DNA from: Trujillonella endophytica
GTDB lineage: Bacteria > Actinomycetota > Actinomycetes > Mycobacteriales > Geodermatophilaceae
NCBI RefSeq assembly: GCF_900110555.1
Contig: NZ_FOEE01000001.1
Coordinates: 1 to 64,000, forward strand
Length of the DNA stretch: 64,000 bases
Direction: 5' to 3'
A model generated the notes under the pieces. It was not told the DNA's origin. It did not search any database and saw only the letters and a list, made by a program, of their open reading frames with translations. Positions 42,349-52,115 of the stretch are shown piece by piece. Every line of letters starts with the position of its first letter. Positions within the stretch are counted from its first letter, which is position 1. The translations under genes were made by a program, and so were the position numbers.

Positions 42349-43281
42349 GTGCTGCCCGCGACGGCGGCCGCGCTCGCCGTGCTGGCCGCCCTGCTGGCGT
42401 GGCCGGTGCCGGCGCTGCTCGGCCGCGCCCGCTGGCCTCGGCGCGATCCGCTCGCCGCGCTCGTCTGCTGGCAGGCCATCGGCCTCGCCGGCGGCCTGTC
42501 GATCATCGGTGCGCTGCTGGTGCACGGGCTCGCGCCGTGGGGCCACTCCCTGCCGGAGGCCACCTGGCACGTGCTGACCGGGGAGCCGGCCACCGGGGAG
42601 GTCCGCGGCGACCACTGGGTCACCCTCACCCTCGCCGGCGCCCTGGCCGCGGAGCTGCTCGGCGTGCTCGCGCTCTCCTGGTGGCGGACCGCGCGGACCC
42701 GCCGCCGCCACCGCGCGCTGCTCGAGGTCGTCGTCCGCCCGGCGGCCGCCGTCCCCGACGCGCGGCTGCTCGACACCCCCGCCCCGGTGGCCTTCTGCAT
42801 CCCCGGCGCCCGGCCGCTGCTGGTGCTGTCGGCCGGCATGGTCGCCGAGCTCGACGACGCCCAGCTCGCCGCCGTCGTCGCCCACGAGCGGGCCCACCTG
42901 CGCGAGCACCACCACCTCTACCTGTTGCCGTTCGTGGCCTGGGAGGCGGCGCTGCCGGTGCTGCCCGCCGCGGCCCGCGCGCACGCCGCGGTACGCACGC
43001 TGGTCGAGATGCGGGCCGACGACGTCGCGCTCGCCGCGGTGCCGGGTCCCGACCCGCGGCGGACGCTGGCGCGGGCGATCGTCGCCGCGGGCGCGTCGGG
43101 CGGGGGCGGGGTGCCCACCGGGGCGCTCGCGGCCGGCGGCGGTGCGGTCACCGCGCGGGTGCGCCGGCTGCTGGGGCCCGCGGCGCCGCTGCCGCCCGCC
43201 GTCCGGGCCGCCGTGCTCGCCGCCGCCGGGCTGCTGCTCGCCGTTCCGACGGCGCTGCTGCTGCTCCCCGCCGTCGCGTAG
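42349..43281 (+). CDS. M56/M48-type BlaR1-like membrane zinc peptidase
   Basis: 310 residues with hydrophobic helices at about 5-22, 38-60, 88-108 and at the C terminus. The zinc motif is VVAHERAHLREHHH (HExxH near 179), and the third ligand Glu is probably in LVEMRADDVALAA. Unlike BlaR1 it lacks a large external sensor domain, as is usual for actinobacterial partners of BlaI. It begins one base after the blaI stop. It probably cleaves or signals to that repressor; the inducing signal is unknown. Confidence 0.88.
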   Translation: MLPATAAALAVLAALLAWPVPALLGRARWPRRDPLAALVCWQAIGLAGGLSIIGALLVHGLAPWGHSLPEATWHVLTGEPATGEVRGDHWVTLTLAGALAAELLGVLALSWWRTARTRRRHRALLEVVVRPAAAVPDARLLDTPAPVAFCIPGARPLLVLSAGMVAELDDAQLAAVVAHERAHLREHHHLYLLPFVAWEAALPVLPAAARAHAAVRTLVEMRADDVALAAVPGPDPRRTLARAIVAAGASGGGGVPTGALAAGGGAVTARVRRLLGPAAPLPPAVRAAVLAAAGLLLAVPTALLLLPAVA

Positions 43282-43300
43282 GCCCGGGTCGCCGCCCGAG

Positions 43301-43323
43301 GGCGTGTCGCGCGCGAGAGTCCC
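43301..43323. repeat. TCGCGCGCGA 3'-end repeat, copy A
   Basis: A 23-base element centred on the palindrome TCGCGCGCGA. It matches 51973-51995 at 20 of 23 positions. Like copy B it lies shortly after the stop codon of a plus-strand gene, here 20 bases after the M56 peptidase. Confidence 0.55.
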
Positions 43324-43358
43324 GCCCGGTCAGCCGCCGACCCTGCCGGCCGTTTCCC

Positions 43359-43390
43359 GACGTTGCGGGCGGGATCCCGCAGGCAACGTC
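43359..43390. terminator. Compound hairpin between convergent genes
   Basis: GACGTTGC (43359-43366) pairs with GCAACGTC (43383-43390). An inner GCGGG/CCCGC (43365-43369, 43376-43380) encloses GGGATCCC. It lies between the M56 gene and the convergent SDR and may end both transcripts. Confidence 0.5.
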
Positions 43391-43416
43391 CGGAACCCGC
43401 CGGCGGGGTGGTCCCG

Positions 43417-44306
43417 CTAGGCCGACAGCGCGGCGGGGAGGTCGACGCCGGTGAGCTCGGCGGACGCGGCCCACAGCCGGGCGGCGAGCTCCGGGTCGCT
43501 GGCGGCGGGCGTCCGGCCGACCAGCGTGGGCGCGCCCCGGGTCTCGCCGAGGCGGCTGGGGCCCGCGTAGCCGCCGCCGGGGAGGTCCACCGTCGCGGCG
43601 AACAGCGTGGGCAGCGCCCCCTGCTCGCTGCTGGTGGCGACCACCCGGTTGGCCACGCCCATGACCGCGTTCCAGGTGCGGTTGCCGGTGTTGCCCTGCA
43701 GGTTGGTCGCCGAGTAGCCGGGGTGCGCGGCCAGCGCCCGCACCCGGGACCCCGCCGCGGTCAGCCGCAGCTGCAGGGTCAGCGTGAACAGCAGGTTGGC
43801 GAGCTTGGAGGCGGAGTAGGCGGCCATGGGGGAGTAGGGCCGGGTGCGCCAGTGCAGGTCGTCGACGTCGAGGCCGCCGGCCCGGTGGGTCGCCGAGGAG
43901 ACGGTGACGACGCGGTCGGTCACGTGCGGCAGCAGCAGGTTCGTGAGGGCGAACGGGCCGAGGTGGTTGGTGCCGATGTGCCGCTCGAACCCGTCGACGG
44001 TCTCGCCGGCCGGCACCCACATGACACCGGCGTTGTTCACCAGCACGTCCAGGGGACCGCTCCAGCCGGCGGCGAAGTCGCGCACCGAGGCGAGGTCGGC
44101 CAGGTCGAGGCGGCGGACCTCCGTCGAGCCGGGCAGCCCGGCCGCCGCCGACTCGCCCTTCGCGACGTCGCGCACGGCCAGCACGACGTGCGCTCCCGCG
44201 GCGGCCAGGGCGCGGGCGGTCTCCAGCCCCAGACCGCTGTTGGCGCCGGTGACGACCGCGGTGCGGCCGGCCTGCGAGGGGATGTCGGCCGTCGTCCAGG
44301 AGGTCG

Positions 44307-44310
<4 letters not shown>
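43417..44310 (-). CDS. SDR oxidoreductase, retinol-dehydrogenase-like
   Basis: 297 residues. [30 protein letters not shown] is the NADP-type cofactor loop. [33 protein letters not shown] and the catalytic YSASKLAN follow. The overall pattern is that of the WWOX/retinol-dehydrogenase-like SDRs common in actinobacteria, with no defined substrate. Its ATG overlaps the copA stop as ATGA, so it may be translated with the copper operon. TACGCT also sits 8 bases before the start, so it could have its own leaderless transcript. Confidence 0.9.
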
Positions 44311-46599
<2,289 letters not shown>

Positions 46600-46607
<8 letters not shown>

Positions 46608-47502
46608 GGGACACCTCCACGGTGAACTCCGCGGTGCGGACGACGTCGCCGTGCCGGAAGTCGAGGAACAGCCGGTGGGTGCCGGCGGCGGGGGGAGTGG
46701 TGGCGAAGACGACGTGCGGACCGGGCTCGGGCGCCGCGCCGGGCACCGCCTCGACCGGGTGCACGTGCAGGTAGCCGAGGTCGGCGGCGCGCAGCACCAC
46801 GAGGTGTCCGTAGGCGCCGAGGTAGGGCTGGAGGTCGGTCACCGGCACGCCGTCGCGGCTCACGCTCAGGGTCAGCTCGCTCTCCACGCCGGCGGTCAGG
46901 GACCCGGTCAGGACGACGGTGTACCCGTCGACCTCCGCGACGGCCGCGGGCGGCGGCAGCTCCTGCGGGACGAACTCGCCCGGGACCGACAGGTCGGCGC
47001 CCAGCGTCAGCGCCTCCCCGAGGGCCGTGGGCGTGGTGTCGGCGACGACCCGCCAGCTGCCGGGGGAGAGGTCGAGGGGAACGCTCCAGGTGCCGTCGGG
47101 CGAGGGCTCGGGGTGCACGTGCTGGTACCCGCTGAGGTCCCGGCGGACGGCGACGAGGTGCAGGTCCTCGTCGTGGACGACGTCGAAGGCGGTGACCGGC
47201 GCGCCGTCGGGGCCGAGCACGCGGAAGGCGAGGACCGCGCGCCCCGCGGGCAGGACGTCGTCGACCAGGTCGAGGGTGTGCCCGGAGGCGCTGACCGCCA
47301 GGCCGCCGACGCCGGGGTCGGCCGTCGTGGTCTCCGGGTCGGGAGTCGCGGCGTGCTCCTCGTCGACGTGCCCGCCGTCGGCGTGCTCGGCGGGTGCCGG
47401 CTCGGCGTCCACCGGGCCGACCGCCGCGCCCACGCCCACGCTGGCGCCGAACACGGCGGCCAGCCCCAGGGCGAAGGCGGCGACCTTGGCGGGGGTGTTC
47501 AC
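46600..47502 (-). CDS. Secreted protein of the copper operon with repeated YxHVHP motif
   Basis: 300 residues, family not named. A signal peptide ([23 protein letters not shown]) is followed by a His/Glu/Asp-rich linker ([18 protein letters not shown]). Two beta-rich repeats follow: one with [31 protein letters not shown], the other with [25 protein letters not shown]. The duplicated Y-x-HVHP motif, plus His in each preceding strand, would suit metal binding. It sits between copZ (7 bases) and copA (overlap), so it probably binds or delivers copper outside the membrane. Similar proteins are annotated only as hypothetical or heavy-metal-binding. Confidence 0.8.
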
Positions 47503-47509
47503 GGCGGGG

Positions 47510-47719
47510 TCAGCGCCCGGCCAGCTGGTACCCGGCCTCCTCGACGGCGGCGGCCACGGCGGCCTCGTCGATCGGGGTCTGGCTGGTGACGGTGACGGCG
47601 CCGGTGGGCAGGTCCACCGAGACCGCGGTGACGCCGGGCAGGTCGCCGACCTCCTCGGACACCGCGGAGACGCAGTGGCCGCAGGTCATGCCGGTGACGG
47701 TGAAGGTGCTGGTGGTCAT
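47510..47719 (-). CDS. copZ: Copper chaperone, HMA domain
   Basis: 69 residues, one ferredoxin-like heavy-metal domain. FTVTGMTCGHCVSAVSEEVGDLPGV contains the Cu+-binding CxxC (GMTCGHC). It carries Cu+ in the cytoplasm to CopA and may load CsoR. It lies 28 bases downstream of csoR and 7 upstream of the secreted-protein gene, in the same operon. The start ATG follows a weak purine run (GGAGCGACGACC). Confidence 0.95.
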   Translation of the reverse strand: MTTSTFTVTGMTCGHCVSAVSEEVGDLPGVTAVSVDLPTGAVTVTSQTPIDEAAVAAAVEEAGYQLAGR

Positions 47720-47747
47720 GGTCGTCGCTCCAGGCGGGGGTTCGGGG

Positions 47748-48053
47748 TCAGCTGCGGACGAGGCGGGCGATGGCGGCCGAGGCTTCGCGGACCTTCTCCT
47801 CGGCCTCGGGGCCGCCGGCCTGCGCCGCGGCGACGACGCAGTGCGACATGTGCTCCTCGAGCAGGCCCAGGGCCACCGATTGCAGGGCGCTGGTCATGGC
47901 CGAGACCTGGGTGAGGATGTCGATGCAGTACTTCTCGTCCTCGACCATCCGCTGCAGGCCGCGGGCCTGGCCCTCGATGCGGCGCAGACGCTTGAGGTAG
48001 TCGTCCTTGCGGGAGATGTACCCGTGGGGGGCGTGCGCCGTGCCGTCGTCCAT
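47748..48053 (-). CDS. csoR: CsoR-type copper-sensing repressor
   Basis: 101 residues of the all-helical CsoR/RcnR fold. YISRKDDYLKRLRRIEGQARGLQRMVEDEKYCIDILTQVSAM carries the first Cu+ ligand (Cys), and LLEEHMSHCVVAAA carries the His and second Cys, so the C-H-C site is complete. Cu+ binding releases it from DNA. The ATG at 48053 lies 6 bases after TATGCT, and that hexamer is part of the operator at 48061-48081, so the protein represses its own leaderless promoter and the cop genes behind it. Confidence 0.95.
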   Translation of the reverse strand: MDDGTAHAPHGYISRKDDYLKRLRRIEGQARGLQRMVEDEKYCIDILTQVSAMTSALQSVALGLLEEHMSHCVVAAAQAGGPEAEEKVREASAAIARLVRS

Positions 48054-48060
48054 GTGCTGA

Positions 48061-48081
48061 GCATACCCCCAACGGGTATGC
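48061..48081. promoter_or_regulatory. CsoR operator
   Basis: GCATACCC-N5-GGGTATGC, a perfect 8-bp inverted repeat of the usual ATACCC/GGGTAT CsoR type. It overlaps the -10 hexamer TATGCT of csoR. Confidence 0.87.
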
Positions 48082-48085
48082 GCGG

Positions 48086-48457
48086 TCAGCCCCCGTCGCG
48101 CCGGGGCCGGTCCGACCGCAGCCGGTCGAGGATGCCCTGGAGCCGCGCCGTGGCGGCCCGTGCGTCGGCGAGCTCGTCCTCGAGGCCGGTGATGACCTCG
48201 GCCGAGGCGAGCGAGTGCCCCTCGTCGAGCAGGGCGCGCAGCCGCGCGGCGAGGGCGAGCTGCACCCGGGAGTAGCGGCGGTGCCCGCCGGGGGAGCGGT
48301 GCGGCTGCAGGACGCCGGAGCCGTCCAGGCTGCGCAGGAAGGCGGCCTGCACCCCCAGCAGGTCGGCGGCCTGGCTCATCGTGAGGGCGGGGAAGTCGGG
48401 GTCGTCGAGCCGGCGCAGCGGATCGCCCGGGCCTGGATCGCCGTGGCTGGTGCTCAC
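48086..48457 (-). CDS. MerR family regulator next to Hsp20
   Basis: 123 residues. LTMSQAADLLGVQAAFLRSLDGSGVLQPHRSPGGHRRYSRVQLALAARLRALLDEGHSLASAEVI is the MerR winged helix with the HRRYS wing. A coiled-coil (ELADARAATARLQGILDRL) ends it, without a ligand domain, as in HspR-like short members. The GTG at 48457 has GAGGAGGGAG just upstream. It is 96 bases downstream of hsp20 in the same direction, with a strong hairpin between. A role in heat-shock control is inferred from position. Confidence 0.87.
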   Translation of the reverse strand: MSTSHGDPGPGDPLRRLDDPDFPALTMSQAADLLGVQAAFLRSLDGSGVLQPHRSPGGHRRYSRVQLALAARLRALLDEGHSLASAEVITGLEDELADARAATARLQGILDRLRSDRPRRDGG

Positions 48458-48482
48458 CGTGCTCCCTCCTCGGATAGGCGAC

Positions 48483-48510
48483 GGGGGCCGGACCTCGCGG
48501 TCCGGCCCCC
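48483..48510 (-). terminator. Hairpin between hsp20 and the MerR gene
   Basis: GGGGGCCGGACC (48483-48494), loop TCGC, GGTCCGGCCCCC (48499-48510): a perfect 12-bp stem. It can end or limit hsp20 transcripts before the regulator gene. Confidence 0.7.
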
Positions 48511-48553
48511 GGTCCCTGTGTGCGGCCGCCGGGTCCGGCAGCCGCCCTCGCCG

Positions 48554-49063
48554 TCAGGCGTCGACGGCCCGCTGCTCGCCGGCCGGCTCGCCGTCGTGCT
48601 CGCCCTCGATGGTGCGCGCCTCGACGGCTGCGGGCGTGTCGGCGCGGGTCACCGTGATCTTGCGGGCCTTGGCCTTCTCGGCCACGGGGATGCTCACCGT
48701 GAGCACGCCGTCGTGGTAGTGCGCCTCGAGCCGATCCGTGTCGAGGCTGCGGCCGAGGACCAGCTGGCGGGTGTAGCTGCCGAACGGACGCTCGGCCACG
48801 GACCACTCGGCGCCCTCGACCTGCGGCACCGACCGCTCCGCGGAGATCGTGAGGGTGTTGCCCTCGACCGACAGGTCGATCGACCCCGGGTCGACGCCCG
48901 GCAGGTCGAAGTGGGCGACGAAGTTGTCGCCGACGCGGTAGGCGTCCATCGGCATGCCCGACAGCGGGCGGGCGGTCGTCGAGCCCCCGCGGCCGGTCAG
49001 CTGGTCCAGCGCCCGGAAGGCGGCGGACGTGGCGGCGAACGGGTCGTAGGCGGTCAGCATCAT
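48554..49063 (-). CDS. Hsp20/alpha-crystallin small heat-shock protein
   Basis: 169 residues. The alpha-crystallin domain (~40-130) has DAYRVGDNFVAHFDLPGVDPGSIDLSVEGNTLTISAER at its start. FGSYTRQLVLGRSLDTDRLEAHYHDGVLTVSIPV follows, with the conserved A-x-x-x-x-GVL motif. The C-terminal extension is acidic and holds no clear I-x-I. It is an ATP-independent holdase that binds unfolding proteins. Two ATGs are adjacent; AGGAGG lies 11-14 bases before them. An imperfect dyad at 49108-49143 marks the control region. Confidence 0.93.
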   Translation of the reverse strand: MMLTAYDPFAATSAAFRALDQLTGRGGSTTARPLSGMPMDAYRVGDNFVAHFDLPGVDPGSIDLSVEGNTLTISAERSVPQVEGAEWSVAERPFGSYTRQLVLGRSLDTDRLEAHYHDGVLTVSIPVAEKAKARKITVTRADTPAAVEARTIEGEHDGEPAGEQRAVDA

Positions 49064-49107
49064 GGCTGGTCAACCTCCTGGTGTGCGGTGTCCGGTGTTC
49101 GCGGCCT

Positions 49108-49143
49108 GAGGTAGAACCTCTGGTGGCAACTAGAGATTACCTC
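49108..49143. promoter_or_regulatory. Nested dyad upstream of hsp20
   Basis: Outer arms GAGGTA (49108-49113) and TACCTC (49138-49143) enclose inner arms CTCT (49118-49121) and AGAG (49132-49135). It is 45-80 bases before the hsp20 start. It does not match the HAIR motif of HspR. The neighbouring MerR protein is a candidate ligand. Confidence 0.5.
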
Positions 49144-49258
49144 GCACGGTGGAGTCTGTAAACATCCTCGTGCGGACTCTCTTCTCGGCGCTCCACCGCG
49201 GCGGTCGGACTGGTCAGGGCAGGTTCCGGCGCGGTAGGAACTGGCGCAGGAGGTGGAC

Positions 49259-49618
49259 GTGGAGGAGACCCCCAGCCCAGCAGCTCCCGCCGGCGCGGGC
49301 GCCCTGGACGTCCGGGAGCAGCGCAACGGCAGGACGTGCACCCTCACCCTCGCCGGGGAGCTGACGGAGGCGGCCCGGCGACCCCTCGTGCGGGCCCTGA
49401 CCGACGCGCTGCTCGAGGTTCCGACGCTGCGCCGGGTGGAGCTGCGCCTGGGCGAGGTGACGTTCATGAACTCCGCCGGCATGGCCGTGCTGGTGCAGCT
49501 GCTGAGGATGACCGCCCCGCGCGGGGTGGAGATCGTGCTGGTCGGCCCGCGCGCCACGGTCACCCGCCCGCTCCAGCTGGCGGGGCTCTGGCACCGCTTT
49601 ACGGTCGCGGAGCACTGA
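49259..49618 (+). CDS. STAS domain protein (anti-anti-sigma type)
   Basis: 119 residues. After a short Pro/Ala head, LDVREQRNGRTCTLTLAGELTEAARRPLVRALTDALLEVPTLRRVELRLGEVTFMNSAGMAVLVQLLRMTAPRGVEIVLVG forms the STAS fold. NSAGM is the position where anti-sigma kinases phosphorylate Ser in SpoIIAA-like proteins, and the Ser is present. It could switch an unseen anti-sigma factor or serve stress signalling. The GTG at 49259 is chosen because AGGAGG lies 5 bases before it; a GTG two codons earlier overlaps that site. No kinase gene is adjacent. Confidence 0.88.
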   Translation: MEETPSPAAPAGAGALDVREQRNGRTCTLTLAGELTEAARRPLVRALTDALLEVPTLRRVELRLGEVTFMNSAGMAVLVQLLRMTAPRGVEIVLVGPRATVTRPLQLAGLWHRFTVAEH

Positions 49619-49690
49619 CCGGCCCGGCCCCGTCCGGGTACCGCCGCGAGCTTGCGAGGGGTGGGGGGACGCGGTCCCTACTCTGACCGG

Positions 49691-51016
49691 GTGCCGCCCA
49701 GCCACTCGCACTCCGCCGGCCACTCCCACGGCACGGACCCGGACGCGCCGCCACCGCCGCCCGAGGTCCTCGCCCGTCGTCGGCGCGCGGTGCAGCTGAT
49801 GCTGTTCCTGCTGGTGCCGGTCGGCCTGGCCACGATCGTCGGCCTCGTCGTGCTGTGGCCCTCGGGCGAGACCTCCGCGGCGCAGGAGGCGGTCGAGGTG
49901 CAGTTCCCGGCCGGCACCACCTACGCCGACGGCCGCGTCGTCTCGGTCGACCCCTACGACTGCTCGCAGCCCGCCGGCGAGGGCGAGGTCCGGGAGCTGA
50001 CCTGCGCCTCGGTCGTGGTCGAGGTGCTGGAGGGCGAGGGGGCGGGCGAGTACGAGCAGCTCGACCTCCTCCCGGAGGTGTACGCAGCCGGCGTCGAGGT
50101 CGGCGACGTCTTCGTGCTCACCCGGGACGGCGGCACCGAGGGCGGGGCCACCTACTCGTTCTCCGACTACGAGCGGACCACCCCGATGGTGCTGTTCGCG
50201 ATCTTCTTCGCGGTGGTGGTCGCCGCGGTCGCCCGGCTCCGGGGCGTGGCGGCGCTGCTGGGCCTGGCCTTCGCCTTCGTCGTCCTGCTGCAGTTCATGC
50301 TGCCCGGGCTGCTCGCCGGGGAGTCGCCGCTGCTGGTCACCCTCGTCGGGTCGGCGGCGATCATGTTCGCCGTCCTCTACCTCGCCCACGGCTTCTCGGC
50401 ACGGACGACGACGGCGCTGGTCGGCACGCTCTTCGGCCTCGCGCTGGTGGCCGTGCTGGGCGAGATCGGGGTGCGCACCGCCCGGCTGACCGGCCTCACC
50501 AGCGAGGAGACCGTGCAGCTGCAGGGCTACGACCCGGGCCTGGACTTCTCCGGCCTGGTGATCGCCGGCATCGTGGTGGCCGGGCTCGGCGTCCTCAACG
50601 ACGTCACCATCACGCAGGCCTCGGCGATCTGGCAGCTGCACGAGGTCGACCCCGCGATGGGCTGGGGCCGGCTCTACCGCCGGGGCATGACGGTCGGCCG
50701 GGACCACATCGCGTCGACCGTCTACACCGTCGTGTTCGCCTACGCCGGCGCCGCGCTGCCCCTCCTGCTGCTGTTCGAGCTCTACTCCCGGCCGGCCGGC
50801 ATCACGCTCACCAGCTCGGCGGTGGCCGAGGAGGTGATCCGTACGCTGGTCGGCGGCGTCGCGCTCGTGCTGGCGGTGCCGGTGACGACAGCCGTCGGGG
50901 CGTTCTTCGCCACGGCCTCGGGAACGGAGACGGACGCGATGTCGGACGACGCGATGTCGGACAAGGGGACGCCGGGCCGCGGGCTGGCCGCGCTGCGGTC
51001 GAGGCTCGCCCGATGA
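49691..51016 (+). CDS. YibE/F family membrane protein
   Basis: 441 residues with eight predicted transmembrane helices. A His-rich head (PPSHSHSAGHSHGTD) is followed by helix 1, then an external domain of ~110 residues (FPAGTTYADGRVVSVDPYDCSQ...). The YibE/F core has LGEIGVRTARLTGLTSEETVQLQGYDPGLDFSGLVIAGIVVAGLGVLNDVTITQASAIWQL and GRDHIASTVYTVVFAYAGAALPLLLLF. The role is uncertain; transport has been proposed for the family. TACTCT (49679-49684) sits 6 bases before the GTG, indicating a leaderless mRNA. Confidence 0.9.
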   Translation: MPPSHSHSAGHSHGTDPDAPPPPPEVLARRRRAVQLMLFLLVPVGLATIVGLVVLWPSGETSAAQEAVEVQFPAGTTYADGRVVSVDPYDCSQPAGEGEVRELTCASVVVEVLEGEGAGEYEQLDLLPEVYAAGVEVGDVFVLTRDGGTEGGATYSFSDYERTTPMVLFAIFFAVVVAAVARLRGVAALLGLAFAFVVLLQFMLPGLLAGESPLLVTLVGSAAIMFAVLYLAHGFSARTTTALVGTLFGLALVAVLGEIGVRTARLTGLTSEETVQLQGYDPGLDFSGLVIAGIVVAGLGVLNDVTITQASAIWQLHEVDPAMGWGRLYRRGMTVGRDHIASTVYTVVFAYAGAALPLLLLFELYSRPAGITLTSSAVAEEVIRTLVGGVALVLAVPVTTAVGAFFATASGTETDAMSDDAMSDKGTPGRGLAALRSRLAR

Positions 51017-51651
51017 GCGCGCCGTCGACCGTGGCCACCGCGCTGCTGGCGGCCGCCGAGGCCGCGGAGGGCTTCATGCCCGCCGACGAGGGGCGCGCCC
51101 TGTACGAGGCCGCCCGGGTCGTCGCCGTGCCCGGCCCGCTGCTCGAGGTGGGCAGCTGGATGGGGAAGTCGGCGCTGTACCTGGCCGCCGCCGCCCGCGA
51201 GACCGGCCGCCACGTCGTGACCGTCGACCACCACCGCGGCTCCGAGGAGCACCAGCCGGGCTGGGAGTACCACGACCCGGCGCTGGTCGACCCGCACGTC
51301 GGGCTGGTCGACACCCTGCCCCGGTTCCGCCGGCAGATCGCCGAGGCCGGCGCCGAGGACGTCGTCATCGCGATCGTCACGCGCTCGGAGCTGCTGGCGC
51401 CGCTGTGGACGGCCCCGCTCGCCCTGCTCTTCCTCGACGGCAGCCACACCGAGGAGTCGGCCCGCCGCGACCAGGACGCCTGGGTCGCCAAGCTCGCCGT
51501 CGGCGGCACGCTGGCCATCCACGACGTCTTCCCCGACCCGGCCGACGGCGGCCAGGCGCCGTACGGGGTCTACCAGCGGGTCGTCGGCTCCGGGGACTTC
51601 GAGGAGGTGCCCGGCGCCGGGTCGCTGCGGCTCCTGCGCCGTGTCCGCTGA
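51013..51651 (+). CDS. Class I SAM-dependent methyltransferase
   Basis: 212 residues. The SAM site begins at PGPLLEVGSWMGKSALYLAAAARETGRHVVTVDHHRGSEEH, motif I with a Trp/Met variation. LLFLDGSHTEESARRDQDAWVAKLAVGGTLAIHDVFPD resembles the Methyltransf_24 group. The acceptor is unknown. Its ATG overlaps the YibE/F stop by four bases (ATGA) and its 3' end overlaps the DksA-like gene by 11 bases, so the three are one translationally coupled unit. Confidence 0.86.
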   Translation: MSAPSTVATALLAAAEAAEGFMPADEGRALYEAARVVAVPGPLLEVGSWMGKSALYLAAAARETGRHVVTVDHHRGSEEHQPGWEYHDPALVDPHVGLVDTLPRFRRQIAEAGAEDVVIAIVTRSELLAPLWTAPLALLFLDGSHTEESARRDQDAWVAKLAVGGTLAIHDVFPDPADGGQAPYGVYQRVVGSGDFEEVPGAGSLRLLRRVR

Positions 51652-51970
51652 CCGGCTGGTCGAGGAGCGGGACGCGGCGCTCGCCTCGATCGCCGCGCTG
51701 ACCGGCGTGTTCGACGCCGTCGTCGCGGCCTCGAAGGCGTCCAACGCCGACGACGAGCACGATCCGGAGGGCGCGACCATCGCCTTCGAGCGGCAGCAGG
51801 TCGCCGCGCTGCTGGAGGCGGCCCGGCGCCGGCTGGCCGACGCCGAGGCGGCGCTGGCCCGGCGGGCCGAGGGCTCCTACGGGATCTGCGAGACCTGCGG
51901 CCGCCCGATCGGCGAGGAGCGGCTGGCTGCCCGACCGGCGGCGCGGACCTGCATCACCTGCGCCCGCTGA
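51641..51970 (+). CDS. DksA/TraR-type zinc-finger protein
   Basis: 109 residues. A coiled-coil hairpin (LVEERDAALASIAALTGVFDAVVAASKASNADDEHDPEGATIAFERQQVAALLEAARRRLADAEAALAR) is followed by the four-Cys finger GICETCGRPIGEERLAARPAARTCITCAR. The hairpin tip keeps an acidic cluster (NADDEHD). Such proteins reach into the RNA polymerase secondary channel, and actinobacterial members vary. The GTG at 51641 overlaps the methyltransferase gene. It ends immediately before 3'-end repeat copy B. Confidence 0.88.
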   Translation: MSADRLVEERDAALASIAALTGVFDAVVAASKASNADDEHDPEGATIAFERQQVAALLEAARRRLADAEAALARRAEGSYGICETCGRPIGEERLAARPAARTCITCAR

Positions 51971-51972
51971 GA

Positions 51973-51995
51973 GGCATCTCGCGCGCGAGAGCCCC
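51973..51995. repeat. TCGCGCGCGA 3'-end repeat, copy B
   Basis: A 23-base element that includes the perfect 14-base palindrome TCTCGCGCGCGAGA (51977-51990). It matches copy A (43301-43323) at 20 of 23 positions. It begins 3 bases after the stop codon of the DksA-like gene. Confidence 0.6.
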
Positions 51996-52115
51996 TAGCT
52001 GACGTAGCGGCGGGCCGACGAGCGGCGCTGGACGCCGTCGAGGCCACGCGTCCATGGTGCGCGCCCAGTGCTCCGGCGGCCTCCCGCACCGGAGGCCGCG
52101 GGCCGCGGGGGAGTC

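Noticed and set aside
49064-49258. HspR HAIR operator before hsp20
   Set aside because: No CTTGAG/CTCAAG-type inverted repeat is present; only a different, imperfect dyad is visible.
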